NCBI GenBank assembly: GCA_026982255.1
Contig: JALSHL010000023.1
Span: 1 to 6,216, forward strand
Length of the DNA: 6,216 nucleotides
Direction: 5' to 3'
Source: Paracoccaceae bacterium
GTDB lineage: Bacteria > Pseudomonadota > Alphaproteobacteria > Rhodobacterales > Rhodobacteraceae
Shown: positions 1-5,926 of the stretch, piece by piece
Layout: each line of letters starts with the position of its first letter
Numbering within the stretch: position 1 is the stretch's first letter
Translations under genes and position numbers: made by a program
The notes under the pieces: generated by a model
The model's input: only the letters and a program-made list of their open reading frames with translations
Database searches by the model: none
What the model was told of the DNA's origin: nothing

Positions 1-1161
1 CGACAAAACCACCGTAGTGTCAATCACCACCGAGCCGAGCGACACATTCGCCCCCGAACCGGCCCCCGTGGCCCGCGTGCAATCCACCACCTGCCCCGCC
101 GAGGCCGAGCAATCCCAGCCCGGCGCGGTGATGCTGTTGATGCTGTAATTCGCCGGAATGGTATCCAGAATCTGCAGCCCCGTCGGATTGTCGCCGGTTG
201 ACTGCGCCGTCAGCGTGAAGCTCACCGCATCCCCCACCAACAGGCCGCCCGAAGGGCTGCGGCTCTTGGTGATAGACACATCCGACCCCGCAGTTATGGT
301 GATATTGGCCAGATCGGTATTGTTGGTGCTGATCGGGTCACCCGGATCGGAATTCTGCACCGAGCCGGTCGGAGTCACGGTAGAAGACGCTGCCGCCGAG
401 ATTTGCCCCGTAAAGGTGCGGGTTACAGTCGCCCCGACAGCCAGAGGCCCCGCCACGGTGCAGGTATAACTGCCCCCCGAGAGCACACAGCCCGCAGGCG
501 GGGTTATATTGGTCAGGCCCGTGGGGATCGGGAACACAAGATCAAAATTATTGTTGATATCCGGCCCGTTATTGATGGCGGTAAAATCCAGCGATACAAT
601 GCTGCCCGAAGCCGCCGTGGCCGGCGCGGTCAGCGTCAGCCCCAGATCGGTGCCTTTATTGATGGTGGTGGTGATCGGCTCCACATTGTTGCCGTTATTG
701 ATATCGTTCACCCCGCCCGAAGACAGCGGCACCGAAGATGTAACCGTAATCACCCCTTCAACAGAGGAACGCACGGTCATCACCATGCTTTCCACACCAA
801 GCCCAGCCAGAGGCGGCACATTACAGGTAACCGTCGCCGGTCCCACACCCGAAGCGGGCACCGGAACACAACCGTTGATTGCCCCCGTGGCGCTGATATA
901 TTGCGCGTTCACCGGAATATCTACAGAAACGGTGGTGGCAGGTGCCGCATCAAACCCGTTATTGGTGACAGAGATCGTATAATCGATATCCGCACCCGCA
1001 GGCACAGGGTCCGGCCCGAAATTATTGATGTTAACCAGCCAGTCGACACTTTGCGCCTGAGCGGCAGACGTCGTGCCAAGCGAAATAAATAAAACCGCGA
1101 CCAAAGAAGCGAATAGTTTATTCGTGCCACAAAAAAGCCGGTGTAAAAAAATTCTCATCAT
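1..1161 (-). CDS. Secreted DUF11-repeat surface protein, N-terminal part (gene runs off the left edge)
   Basis: The minus frame stays open from an ATG at 1161 to the window edge: 387 codons with no stop. An in-frame TGA at 1188-1186 bounds it upstream, so the start is ATG 1161 or the adjacent ATG 1158. Residues 1-36 look like a Sec signal peptide: a basic start (MMRIFLHR), a hydrophobic core (about 17-29) and an AQA cleavage site before Q37. The mature part holds three tandem beta-sandwich-like repeats, at about 38-166, 168-290 and from 292 onward. They carry DUF11 hallmarks: 'YTISVTNNG', 'LDFTAINNGPD' and 'FTLTAQSTGDNP' strands, 'P(I)P' turns, and Asn/Asp-rich ends such as NDINNGNN and DPGDPISTNNTD. 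Each repeat has one cysteine pair (98/113, 224/234, 351/361). DUF11 proteins are usually large, exported and cell-surface or adhesin-like; the exact role here is unknown. Any anchor or sorting signal would lie beyond the edge. The gene uses more AT-ending codons (AAT, ATA, TTA) than its neighbours. The DUF11-type call is fairly firm; the function is not. Confidence 0.85.
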   Translation of the reverse strand, partial: MMRIFLHRLFCGTNKLFASLVAVLFISLGTTSAAQAQSVDWLVNINNFGPDPVPAGADIDYTISVTNNGFDAAPATTVSVDIPVNAQYISATGAINGCVPVPASGVGPATVTCNVPPLAGLGVESMVMTVRSSVEGVITVTSSVPLSSGGVNDINNGNNVEPITTTINKGTDLGLTLTAPATAASGSIVSLDFTAINNGPDINNNFDLVFPIPTGLTNITPPAGCVLSGGSYTCTVAGPLAVGATVTRTFTGQISAAASSTVTPTGSVQNSDPGDPISTNNTDLANITITAGSDVSITKSRSPSGGLLVGDAVSFTLTAQSTGDNPTGLQILDTIPANYSINSITAPGWDCSASAGQVVDCTRATGAGSGANVSLGSVVIDTTVVLS

Positions 1162-1258
1162 AAACCCTGTAACTACCCAATTATGTCAGGCCCAGGCGGA
1201 CAAAAAGGACCCTTCGGCACCCGGATGTCGTCTGATCGGCGCTCCCCATATAGTAAAG

Positions 1259-1271
1259 GAATTATTAATTC
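1259..1271. repeat. 13-bp perfect palindrome upstream of the DUF11 gene
   Basis: GAATTA-T-TAATTC is a perfect 6+1+6 inverted repeat. It sits next to the possible minus-strand -10 box at 1255-1250, about 100 bases before the DUF11 start codon. Its size and symmetry fit a dimeric regulator's operator, but AT-rich DNA makes such dyads by chance, so the role is inferred. Confidence 0.35.
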
Positions 1272-1321
1272 TACGGGAAATAATGGCGATAGCGTGGCAA
1301 TTATGTGTTTTTTCCGGTCAA

Positions 1322-1363
1322 CAAACGTGGTCCGGTTGCCCGGGCTGGCTCGCGACCGGTTTG
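1322..1363 (-). terminator. GC-rich nested dyads after oxyR, possible weak terminator
   Basis: Four bases past the oxyR stop (minus direction) lie nested inverted repeats. The outer pair is CAAAC (1322-1326) with GTTTG (1359-1363), the inner pair is CCGGT (1332-1336) with ACCGG (1355-1359), and the perfect palindrome GCCCGGGC (1338-1345) lies inside. No U-run follows in the oxyR direction, so this is at best a non-canonical terminator. Confidence 0.25.
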
Positions 1364-1366
1364 AAT

Positions 1367-2275
1367 TCAGGACCTGTTAATCCGAACCGCCTCGGCTCGG
1401 TGTAGCGCCACCCGCTCCCGCACCACACCGGCCAACACCTCCAACACCTGCCCGCGCGGAAACCCCGCGCGCGATACCAACACCACATCGCGTCCGGCCA
1501 CCCCGTCGGCCACGGGCAGAAAAACCACACCCTCGCGCGCCCGCTGCGCCACCAGTTCCGGCACCAGCGTCACACCGTCCCCCGCCGCGACCAGCGCCAG
1601 CAGGGTTTCCAGACTGGTCTCGCGCGTGTTCGCCCCGCCGCCCGAACGGTGACACGCCCCCAGAACCTGATCGCGCAAACAATGCCCGTCCGCCAGCAAC
1701 AGCAGCTCCGCCTCGGGGATCGACGCCAGATCGACACTCCCGCCCACCGCCAGCGGATGCTCCGCCGCCAGCGCCACCAGAAACGGCTCGTCATACAGCG
1801 CCACGGCCCGCAGCCCCGTATCCACCGGCAAGGTCGCCTGTATCACCGCATCCAGTTCCCCGCGCGCCAGATCCGCCTCCAGATCCCGCGTCATGCCCTC
1901 GACCAGCGTCAGCTCCAGCTCCGGCATCGCCGCGTGCAGGGCCGACAGCACCAGCGGCGCCAGATACGGCCCGACCGTGGCAATCATGCCCAGCCGGAAC
2001 GGCCCCGCCAGCGGATCACGCGCCGCCCGCGCCAGTTCGGTGATTTCATCGGACAAGGCCAGCAAAACCCGCGCCCGCCCGACAATCCGCGCCCCCACCG
2101 GCGTAATCCGCACCGACCGGTTGCCCCGCTCGAACAGGGCCACACCCAACCGCGCCTCCAGCTTCTTTATCTGCCCCGACAGCGCCGGCTGGCTGACATG
2201 GCACGCCAGCGCCGCACGCCCGAAATGCCCCGCATCGGCCACCGCCACCACATATTGCAAATCCCGTATATTCAT
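1367..2275 (-). CDS. oxyR: OxyR, LysR-family hydrogen peroxide-sensing transcription regulator
   Basis: A cytoplasmic LysR-type DNA-binding protein of 302 residues; the family is usually about 300-310. Known OxyR proteins sense H2O2 by forming a disulfide between two cysteines and then activate antioxidant genes such as katA. The N-terminal winged helix-turn-helix (about 1-60) contains MNIRDLQYVVAVAD and the recognition region CHVSQPALSGQIKKLE. The effector domain (about 90-300) contains GHCLRDQVLGAC. Counted from the ATG at 2275, the two cysteines fall at 199 and 208, the same numbers as the redox pair of E. coli OxyR; H198, R201, T100 and T129 also match residues known around the peroxide site. 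A TTG two codons upstream (2281) is a poorer start: ATG 2275 matches the family N-terminus MNIRDL and has AGGA seven bases before it. The gene is divergent from katA, its expected target, and probably autoregulated from the shared region. Confidence 0.95.
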   Translation of the reverse strand: MNIRDLQYVVAVADAGHFGRAALACHVSQPALSGQIKKLEARLGVALFERGNRSVRITPVGARIVGRARVLLALSDEITELARAARDPLAGPFRLGMIATVGPYLAPLVLSALHAAMPELELTLVEGMTRDLEADLARGELDAVIQATLPVDTGLRAVALYDEPFLVALAAEHPLAVGGSVDLASIPEAELLLLADGHCLRDQVLGACHRSGGGANTRETSLETLLALVAAGDGVTLVPELVAQRAREGVVFLPVADGVAGRDVVLVSRAGFPRGQVLEVLAGVVRERVALHRAEAVRINRS

Positions 2276-2282
2276 AAGCAAT

Positions 2283-2286
2283 TCCT
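2283..2286 (-). promoter_or_regulatory. oxyR ribosome binding site
   Basis: AGGA on the minus strand, seven bases before the ATG at 2275. The spacing selects this ATG over the in-frame TTG at 2281, which lies only one base from the motif. Confidence 0.6.
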
Positions 2287-2355
2287 ATCGTAACCATAAT
2301 ATCAATATATTTTACCAATTATCAGTCAAGCCCTACCTTCGGGACATCAACTTCC

Positions 2356-2364
2356 AAAGGAGGA
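2356..2364 (+). promoter_or_regulatory. Strong katA ribosome binding site
   Basis: AAAGGAGGA is a near-perfect Shine-Dalgarno sequence. GGAGG ends seven bases before the ATG at 2371, which fixes that start and suggests high translation, as is usual for a catalase. A second, out-of-frame ATG at 2379 is 15 bases away and less well placed. Confidence 0.85.
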
Positions 2365-2365
2365 A

Positions 2366-2381
2366 TCGAAATGTCGAAATG
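2366..2381 (+). repeat. Tandem 8-bp repeat that duplicates the katA start codon
   Basis: TCGAAATG occurs twice in direct succession (2366-2373 and 2374-2381). The first copy contains the katA start codon, and the second supplies an ATG in the +2 frame inside codons 3-4. It looks like a small tandem duplication; any effect on initiation is speculative. Confidence 0.75.
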
Positions 2382-3798
2382 TCCCGTCATGACCACCAAC
2401 AACGGCGCGCCCGTTGCCGACAACCAGAACAGCCTGACCGCCGGCCCGCGCGGCCCGCTGCTGGCACAGGACTGGCAGCTGTTCGAAAAACACGCCAGCT
2501 TCAACCGCGAACGCATCCCCGAGCGCGTCGTCCACGCCAAGGGCTCCGGTGCCTACGGCAAGCTGACCGTGACCGGCGACATCACGAAATACACCAAAGC
2601 GGCCGTGTTCCAACCGGGCACGGAAACCGACCTGTTCCTGCGTTTCTCGACCGTTGCCGGTGAAAAAGGCGCGGCAGATGCCGAACGCGACGTGCGCGGC
2701 TTTGCCGTCAAGTTCTACACCTCCGAAGGCAACTGGGATCTGGTCGGCAACAACACTCCGGTGTTTTTCGTCCGCGACCCGTATAAATTCATGGACTTCA
2801 TCCACAGCCAGAAACGCGACCCGCGCTCCAACCTGCGCTCGTCGACCATGCAGTGGGATTTCTGGTCGCACTCGCCCGAGAGCCTGCACCAGGTCACCAT
2901 CCTGATGTCCGACCGCGGCCAGCCGGCCAGCTATCGCCACATGAACGGTTACGGCTCGCACACCTACAGCCTGATCAACGCCGAGGGCGAACGCTTCTGG
3001 GTCAAGTTCCACTTCAAAACGGAGCAGGGCATCAAGAACAACGCCGACACCGCCGAAATCATCGGCGTTGACCGCGAAAGCCACCAGCGCGACCTGTTCA
3101 ACGCGATCGAGGAGGGCGACTTCCCCCGCTGGAAGCTCAAGATCCAGATCATGACCGAGGCACAGGCCAACGAGACGGATTTCAACCCGTTCGACCTGAC
3201 CAAAGTCTGGCCCCACGCCGATTTCCCGCTGATCGAGGTCGGCACGCTGGAACTGAACCGCAACCCGGACAACTATTTCGCCGAGGTGGAGCAAGCCTCC
3301 TTCACCCCCGCCAATATCGTTCCGGGCATCGGCCACAGCCCCGACAAGATGCTGCAAATGCGCATCCTGTCCTACGGCGACGCCCAGCGCTACCGCGTCG
3401 GCGCCAACCACCAGCACCTGCCGGTGAACGCCGCCCGCTGCCCCGTGCATACCTACCAGCGTGACGGTGCCATGCGGTTCGACGCCAACGGCGGCGGCTC
3501 GGTGAACTACGAACCGAACAGCTTCGGCGGACCGGTCGAAAATCCGGCTGTCAAGGAGCCGCCGCTGCCGCTCGACGGCGCTGCCGACCGCTACGACCAC
3601 CGCGAAGGCAACGACGACTACACGCAGGCCGGCAACCTGTTCCGCCTGATGTCCGAGGCCGAACAGAACCGCCTGATGGACACCATCGCCGCCGAAATGG
3701 CCGGCGTGCCCGATGAAATCGTCGATCGCCAGATCGCCCATTTCCGGCAGGCCGATCCGGCCTATGGCGAGGGCGTCGCCCAACGTCTGGGCCGCTGA
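2371..3798 (+). CDS. katA: Catalase, monofunctional haem type, small subunit
   Basis: It converts two H2O2 into water and O2 in the cytoplasm; no signal peptide is seen. At 475 residues it matches the small-subunit catalases (about 480-500) and lacks the extra C-terminal domain of large-subunit enzymes. The catalase core covers about 20-385. It contains the distal haem-side motif RVVHAKGSGA with catalytic His55, RFSTVAGEKGAADAERDVRGF (91-111, of which the first half is typical), GNNTPVFF with Asn128, and the proximal motif RILSYGDAQRYR with haem-ligand Tyr335 and Arg331. The helical tail (about 405-475) belongs to the immune-responsive region usual in this family. NADPH binding, common in such catalases, is likely but not provable here. 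The N-terminus carries KCPV, and RCPV occurs at 356-359. It lies divergent from oxyR, so peroxide induction through OxyR is expected. The start at 2371 is fixed by a strong ribosome binding site. The name katA is by family; some genomes call it katE or katB. Confidence 0.97.
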   Translation: MSKCPVMTTNNGAPVADNQNSLTAGPRGPLLAQDWQLFEKHASFNRERIPERVVHAKGSGAYGKLTVTGDITKYTKAAVFQPGTETDLFLRFSTVAGEKGAADAERDVRGFAVKFYTSEGNWDLVGNNTPVFFVRDPYKFMDFIHSQKRDPRSNLRSSTMQWDFWSHSPESLHQVTILMSDRGQPASYRHMNGYGSHTYSLINAEGERFWVKFHFKTEQGIKNNADTAEIIGVDRESHQRDLFNAIEEGDFPRWKLKIQIMTEAQANETDFNPFDLTKVWPHADFPLIEVGTLELNRNPDNYFAEVEQASFTPANIVPGIGHSPDKMLQMRILSYGDAQRYRVGANHQHLPVNAARCPVHTYQRDGAMRFDANGGGSVNYEPNSFGGPVENPAVKEPPLPLDGAADRYDHREGNDDYTQAGNLFRLMSEAEQNRLMDTIAAEMAGVPDEIVDRQIAHFRQADPAYGEGVAQRLGR

Positions 3799-3805
3799 TA
3801 CCGCA

Positions 3806-3835
3806 GGGGGGCGGGGCCTTACGCCGCGTCCCCCC
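3806..3835 (+). terminator. GC-rich hairpin after katA, possible terminator or attenuator
   Basis: Seven bases past the katA stop, GGGGG (3806-3810) plus GCGG (3811-3814) can pair with CCGC (3824-3827) plus CCCCC (3831-3835 or 3830-3834), leaving a nine-base loop and a short bulge at about 3828-3830. The stem is very stable, but only a short UUU (3841-3843) follows after a spacer. It is therefore an imperfect intrinsic terminator. It may stop or reduce read-through into fadH, or protect the katA mRNA end. Confidence 0.45.
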
Positions 3836-3849
3836 GTGACTTTCCCCCC

Positions 3850-3884
3850 GTCCTCCGGCATCCTGCCGCAAACGGACGGAGGAC
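3850..3884 (+). promoter_or_regulatory. fadH leader inverted repeat that covers the ribosome binding site
   Basis: GTCCTCCG (3850-3857) is perfectly complementary to CGGAGGAC (3877-3884), which contains the fadH Shine-Dalgarno GGAGGA (3878-3883), five bases before the ATG. The 19-base loop holds a small dyad, GGCA/TGCC (3857-3867). A competing pairing, CCGTCC (3848-3853) with GGACGG (3874-3879), also hides part of the site. If the leader folds this way, initiation would be reduced. This is no riboswitch class I recognise. Confidence 0.45.
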
Positions 3885-3888
3885 CCAG

Positions 3889-5913
3889 ATGACCAACTAC
3901 CCGCACATGCTCGCCCCGCTCGACCTCGGTTTCACCACGCTGAAAAACCGTGTGCTGATGGGGTCCATGCACACCAATCTGGAGGAACAGGGCGACTGGA
4001 ACCGCATCGCCACCTATTTCGGGATGCGCGCGGCGGGCGGCGCGGGGCTGATCGTCACCGGCGGCATGGCCCCGAACGCCGAGGGCGGCGTCATGCCGGG
4101 GGCCGCGGGCCTGTTCACCGATCAGGACATCGCCAACCACAAAACCGTCACCGACCGCGTCCACGCCGAAGGCGGCAAAATCGCCATGCAGATCCTGCAC
4201 GCGGGCCGCTATGCCTACAATATCGACGCCGTCGCCCCCTCGCCGATCAAATCCCCGATCTCGCCCTTTCCGCCCAGGGAACTGGACGCCGAAGGCATCG
4301 AAAAACAGATCGCCGACTTCGCAACCGCCGCCACCCGCGCACAACAGGCCGGTTACGACGGGGTGGAGATCATGGGCTCCGAGGGCTATTTCCTCAACGA
4401 ATTCCTCGTCACCCACACCAACAAACGCACCGACGAATGGGGCGGCCCGTTTGAAAACCGCATGCGCCTGCCGGTGGAGGTCGTCCGCCGTGTCCGCGCC
4501 GCCGTCGGCCCCGATTTCATCATCATCTACCGCATATCGCTGATCGACCTGATCCCGAACGGCCAGACATGGGCCGAGGTGGTGCAACTGGCACAGGCCA
4601 TCGAATCCGCCGGCGCCACCATCCTCAACACCGGCATCGGCTGGCACGAGGCCCGCATCCCCACCATCGCCACATCGGTCCCGCGCGCCGCTTTCACATG
4701 GGTAACAAAAAAACTGATGGGGTCGGTCTCGATCCCCGTCATCACCTCCAACCGCATCAACACCCCCGAGGTCGCCGAATCCGTGCTGGCCGAAGGCTGC
4801 GCCGACATGGTGTCCATGGCCCGCCCCTTCCTCGCCGACCCGCATTTCGTGGTGAAGGCCGCCGAAGGCCGCGCCGACGAGATCGCCCCCTGCATCGCCT
4901 GCAACCAGGCCTGCCTCGACCATACGTTCTCGCTCAAAACCTCCACCTGTCTGGTCAACCCGCTGGCCTGCTACGAAACCGAACTGCTGCTGGAACCCGC
5001 CGCCACCCCGAAAACCGTCGCCATCGTCGGCGCCGGTCCCGCCGGCCTCTCCACCGCCATCGCTGCCGCACAGCGCGGCCACAAGGTCACGCTGTTCGAT
5101 CAGGCAAACGAGGTCGGCGGGCAGCTCAACATGGCCAAACAGGTGCCGGGCAAAGAGGAATTCCACACCCTCACCGCCTATTACACCCGCATGGTGGAGG
5201 TCGCGAACATCGACCTGCGCCTCGGCCATCGTGTCACCGCCGACGACCTGACCGGCTTCGACGAAATCGTTATCGCCACCGGCGTCACCCCGCGCGATCC
5301 ACAAATCAAGGGGCAGGACGGCCCGAACGTGCTAAGCTACATCGACGTGCTGCGCGACAAGGCCCCCGTCGGCAAACGTGTCGCCATCATCGGCGCGGGC
5401 GGCATCGGTTTCGACGTCGCCGAATTTCTGGTCACCGGAGACAGCCCGACGCTCGACCTCGAAGAATGGAAACAGGAATGGGGCGTCGGCGACCCTGCCG
5501 AAACCCCCGGCGGCCTCGCCCCCGAAGGCCCGCAACCGGAACCGCCGCTCCGCCATGTCACCCTGCTGCAACGCAAGGCGCAAAAGCTCGGCAAAGGCCT
5601 CGGCAAAACCACCGGCTGGATCCACCGCGCCGAACTGAAAATGAAACAGGTGGAGATGATCGGCGGCGTGAATTACGAGGAAATCACCCCCGAGGGCCTG
5701 ATAATCTCCACCGGCGAGGCCCGCGAAAACCCGCGCCTTCTGGCGGTCGATACCATCGTTCTATGCGCCGGCCAGATCCCCGAACGCACGCTGGCCGACG
5801 CGCTGGAATCCGCCGGCCGCACCCCCCATATCATCGGCGGCGCCGACGTGGCCGCCGAACTCGACGCCAAACGCGCCATCAATCAGGGCGTAAGGCTGGC
5901 GGCAGAGTTGTAA
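3889..5913 (+). CDS. fadH: NADPH-dependent 2,4-dienoyl-CoA reductase (FadH type)
   Basis: It reduces 2,4-dienoyl-CoA intermediates with NADPH, letting beta-oxidation handle unsaturated fatty acids with even-position double bonds; cytoplasmic. The 674 residues match the known enzyme (about 670) almost end to end, starting with APLDLGFTTLKNRVLMGSMHT. Residues 1-365 form an Old Yellow Enzyme-like TIM barrel for FMN and substrate, with Tyr167 (MGSEGY) and His253 (GWHEARIPTIAT), one residue on from catalytic Tyr166 and His252 of E. coli FadH. Cys335, 338, 342 and 354 (CIACNQAC...C) give the 4Fe-4S site. A FAD-binding motif GAGPAG lies at 381-386 and a second dinucleotide motif GAGGIG at 502-507 for NADPH. 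The 'LQRKAQKLGKGLGKTTGWIHR' region (560-580) is also typical. It lies 90 bp after katA on the same strand. Related trimethylamine or 2-enoate reductases share the layout, but the active-site match favours FadH. Confidence 0.95.
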   Translation: MTNYPHMLAPLDLGFTTLKNRVLMGSMHTNLEEQGDWNRIATYFGMRAAGGAGLIVTGGMAPNAEGGVMPGAAGLFTDQDIANHKTVTDRVHAEGGKIAMQILHAGRYAYNIDAVAPSPIKSPISPFPPRELDAEGIEKQIADFATAATRAQQAGYDGVEIMGSEGYFLNEFLVTHTNKRTDEWGGPFENRMRLPVEVVRRVRAAVGPDFIIIYRISLIDLIPNGQTWAEVVQLAQAIESAGATILNTGIGWHEARIPTIATSVPRAAFTWVTKKLMGSVSIPVITSNRINTPEVAESVLAEGCADMVSMARPFLADPHFVVKAAEGRADEIAPCIACNQACLDHTFSLKTSTCLVNPLACYETELLLEPAATPKTVAIVGAGPAGLSTAIAAAQRGHKVTLFDQANEVGGQLNMAKQVPGKEEFHTLTAYYTRMVEVANIDLRLGHRVTADDLTGFDEIVIATGVTPRDPQIKGQDGPNVLSYIDVLRDKAPVGKRVAIIGAGGIGFDVAEFLVTGDSPTLDLEEWKQEWGVGDPAETPGGLAPEGPQPEPPLRHVTLLQRKAQKLGKGLGKTTGWIHRAELKMKQVEMIGGVNYEEITPEGLIISTGEARENPRLLAVDTIVLCAGQIPERTLADALESAGRTPHIIGGADVAAELDAKRAINQGVRLAAEL

Positions 5914-5914
5914 G

Positions 5915-5926
5915 CCGGAATTCCGG
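5915..5926. terminator. 12-bp palindrome between the converging fadH and pip genes
   Basis: CCGGAATTCCGG is a perfect palindrome filling almost all of the 13-bp gap between the two stop codons. In RNA it could form a four-pair CCGG stem with an AAUU loop from either strand. No U-run follows in either direction, so a bidirectional terminator role is only a suggestion. Confidence 0.3.

Larger units (their letters stand above)
1162..1366. other. Non-coding region between oxyR and the DUF11 gene
   Basis: These 205 bases lie downstream of oxyR and upstream of the DUF11 gene, both on the minus strand. I see no convincing gene; the short frames crossing it show no protein-like composition. The part from about 1248 to 1315 is AT-rich and probably holds the promoter of the DUF11 gene. 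A possible -10 box, TACTAT, reads on the minus strand at 1255-1250 and would give an untranslated leader of roughly 80 bases; I found no good -35 match. The DUF11 ribosome binding site is weak (AGGG just ahead of the start). The part from 1314 to 1363 is GC-rich and dyad-rich and may end oxyR transcription. Confidence 0.6.
2276..2370. promoter_or_regulatory. Divergent oxyR-katA control region with candidate OxyR operator
   Basis: This 95-bp gap must hold both promoters. Its centre (about 2286-2329) is strongly AT-rich against GC-rich genes on both sides. A symmetric element, ATAAT (2296-2300) with ATTAT (2318-2322), has a 17-bp spacer and fits the long, AT-rich dyads LysR-type dimers of dimers use. 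GATA-like steps read on the minus strand at 2289, 2303 and 2323. I could not fit the E. coli four-part ATAG/CTAT consensus exactly. A weak katA promoter is possible: TTTACC (2311-2316), 17 bases, TACCTT (2334-2339). That would place the operator just upstream of or over the -35 box, as expected for OxyR activation. The region's role is firm; the exact boxes are inference. Confidence 0.6.

Noticed and set aside
158..1092. Several plus-strand frames of about 100-230 codons across the left region
   Set aside because: They are antisense to the DUF11 gene, whose minus-strand reading gives a signal peptide and clear repeats. The plus-strand products show no motifs, and the ribosome binding sites are unconvincing.
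1162..1366. A small RNA or riboswitch in the gap before the DUF11 gene
   Set aside because: There are dyads, but no conserved riboswitch core or terminator with a U-run that I recognise; the region is recorded only as non-coding with candidate sites.
1649..2663. Plus-strand frames opposite oxyR and across the katA start
   Set aside because: They are rich in Arg, Gln, His or Ser from antisense GC-rich codons. OxyR on the other strand is unambiguous, and one of these frames runs through katA out of frame.
2347..5304. A 985-codon open frame on the minus strand opposite katA and most of fadH
   Set aside because: It is codon-for-codon in register with both plus-strand genes. Antisense stops there would need TTA, CTA or TCA codons in the sense genes, and these are avoided in this GC-rich codon usage; the upstream stop corresponds to the CTA codon at 5332. 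Its product is Gly/Val/Asp-rich low-complexity sequence with no recognisable domain, while katA and fadH match known families end to end.
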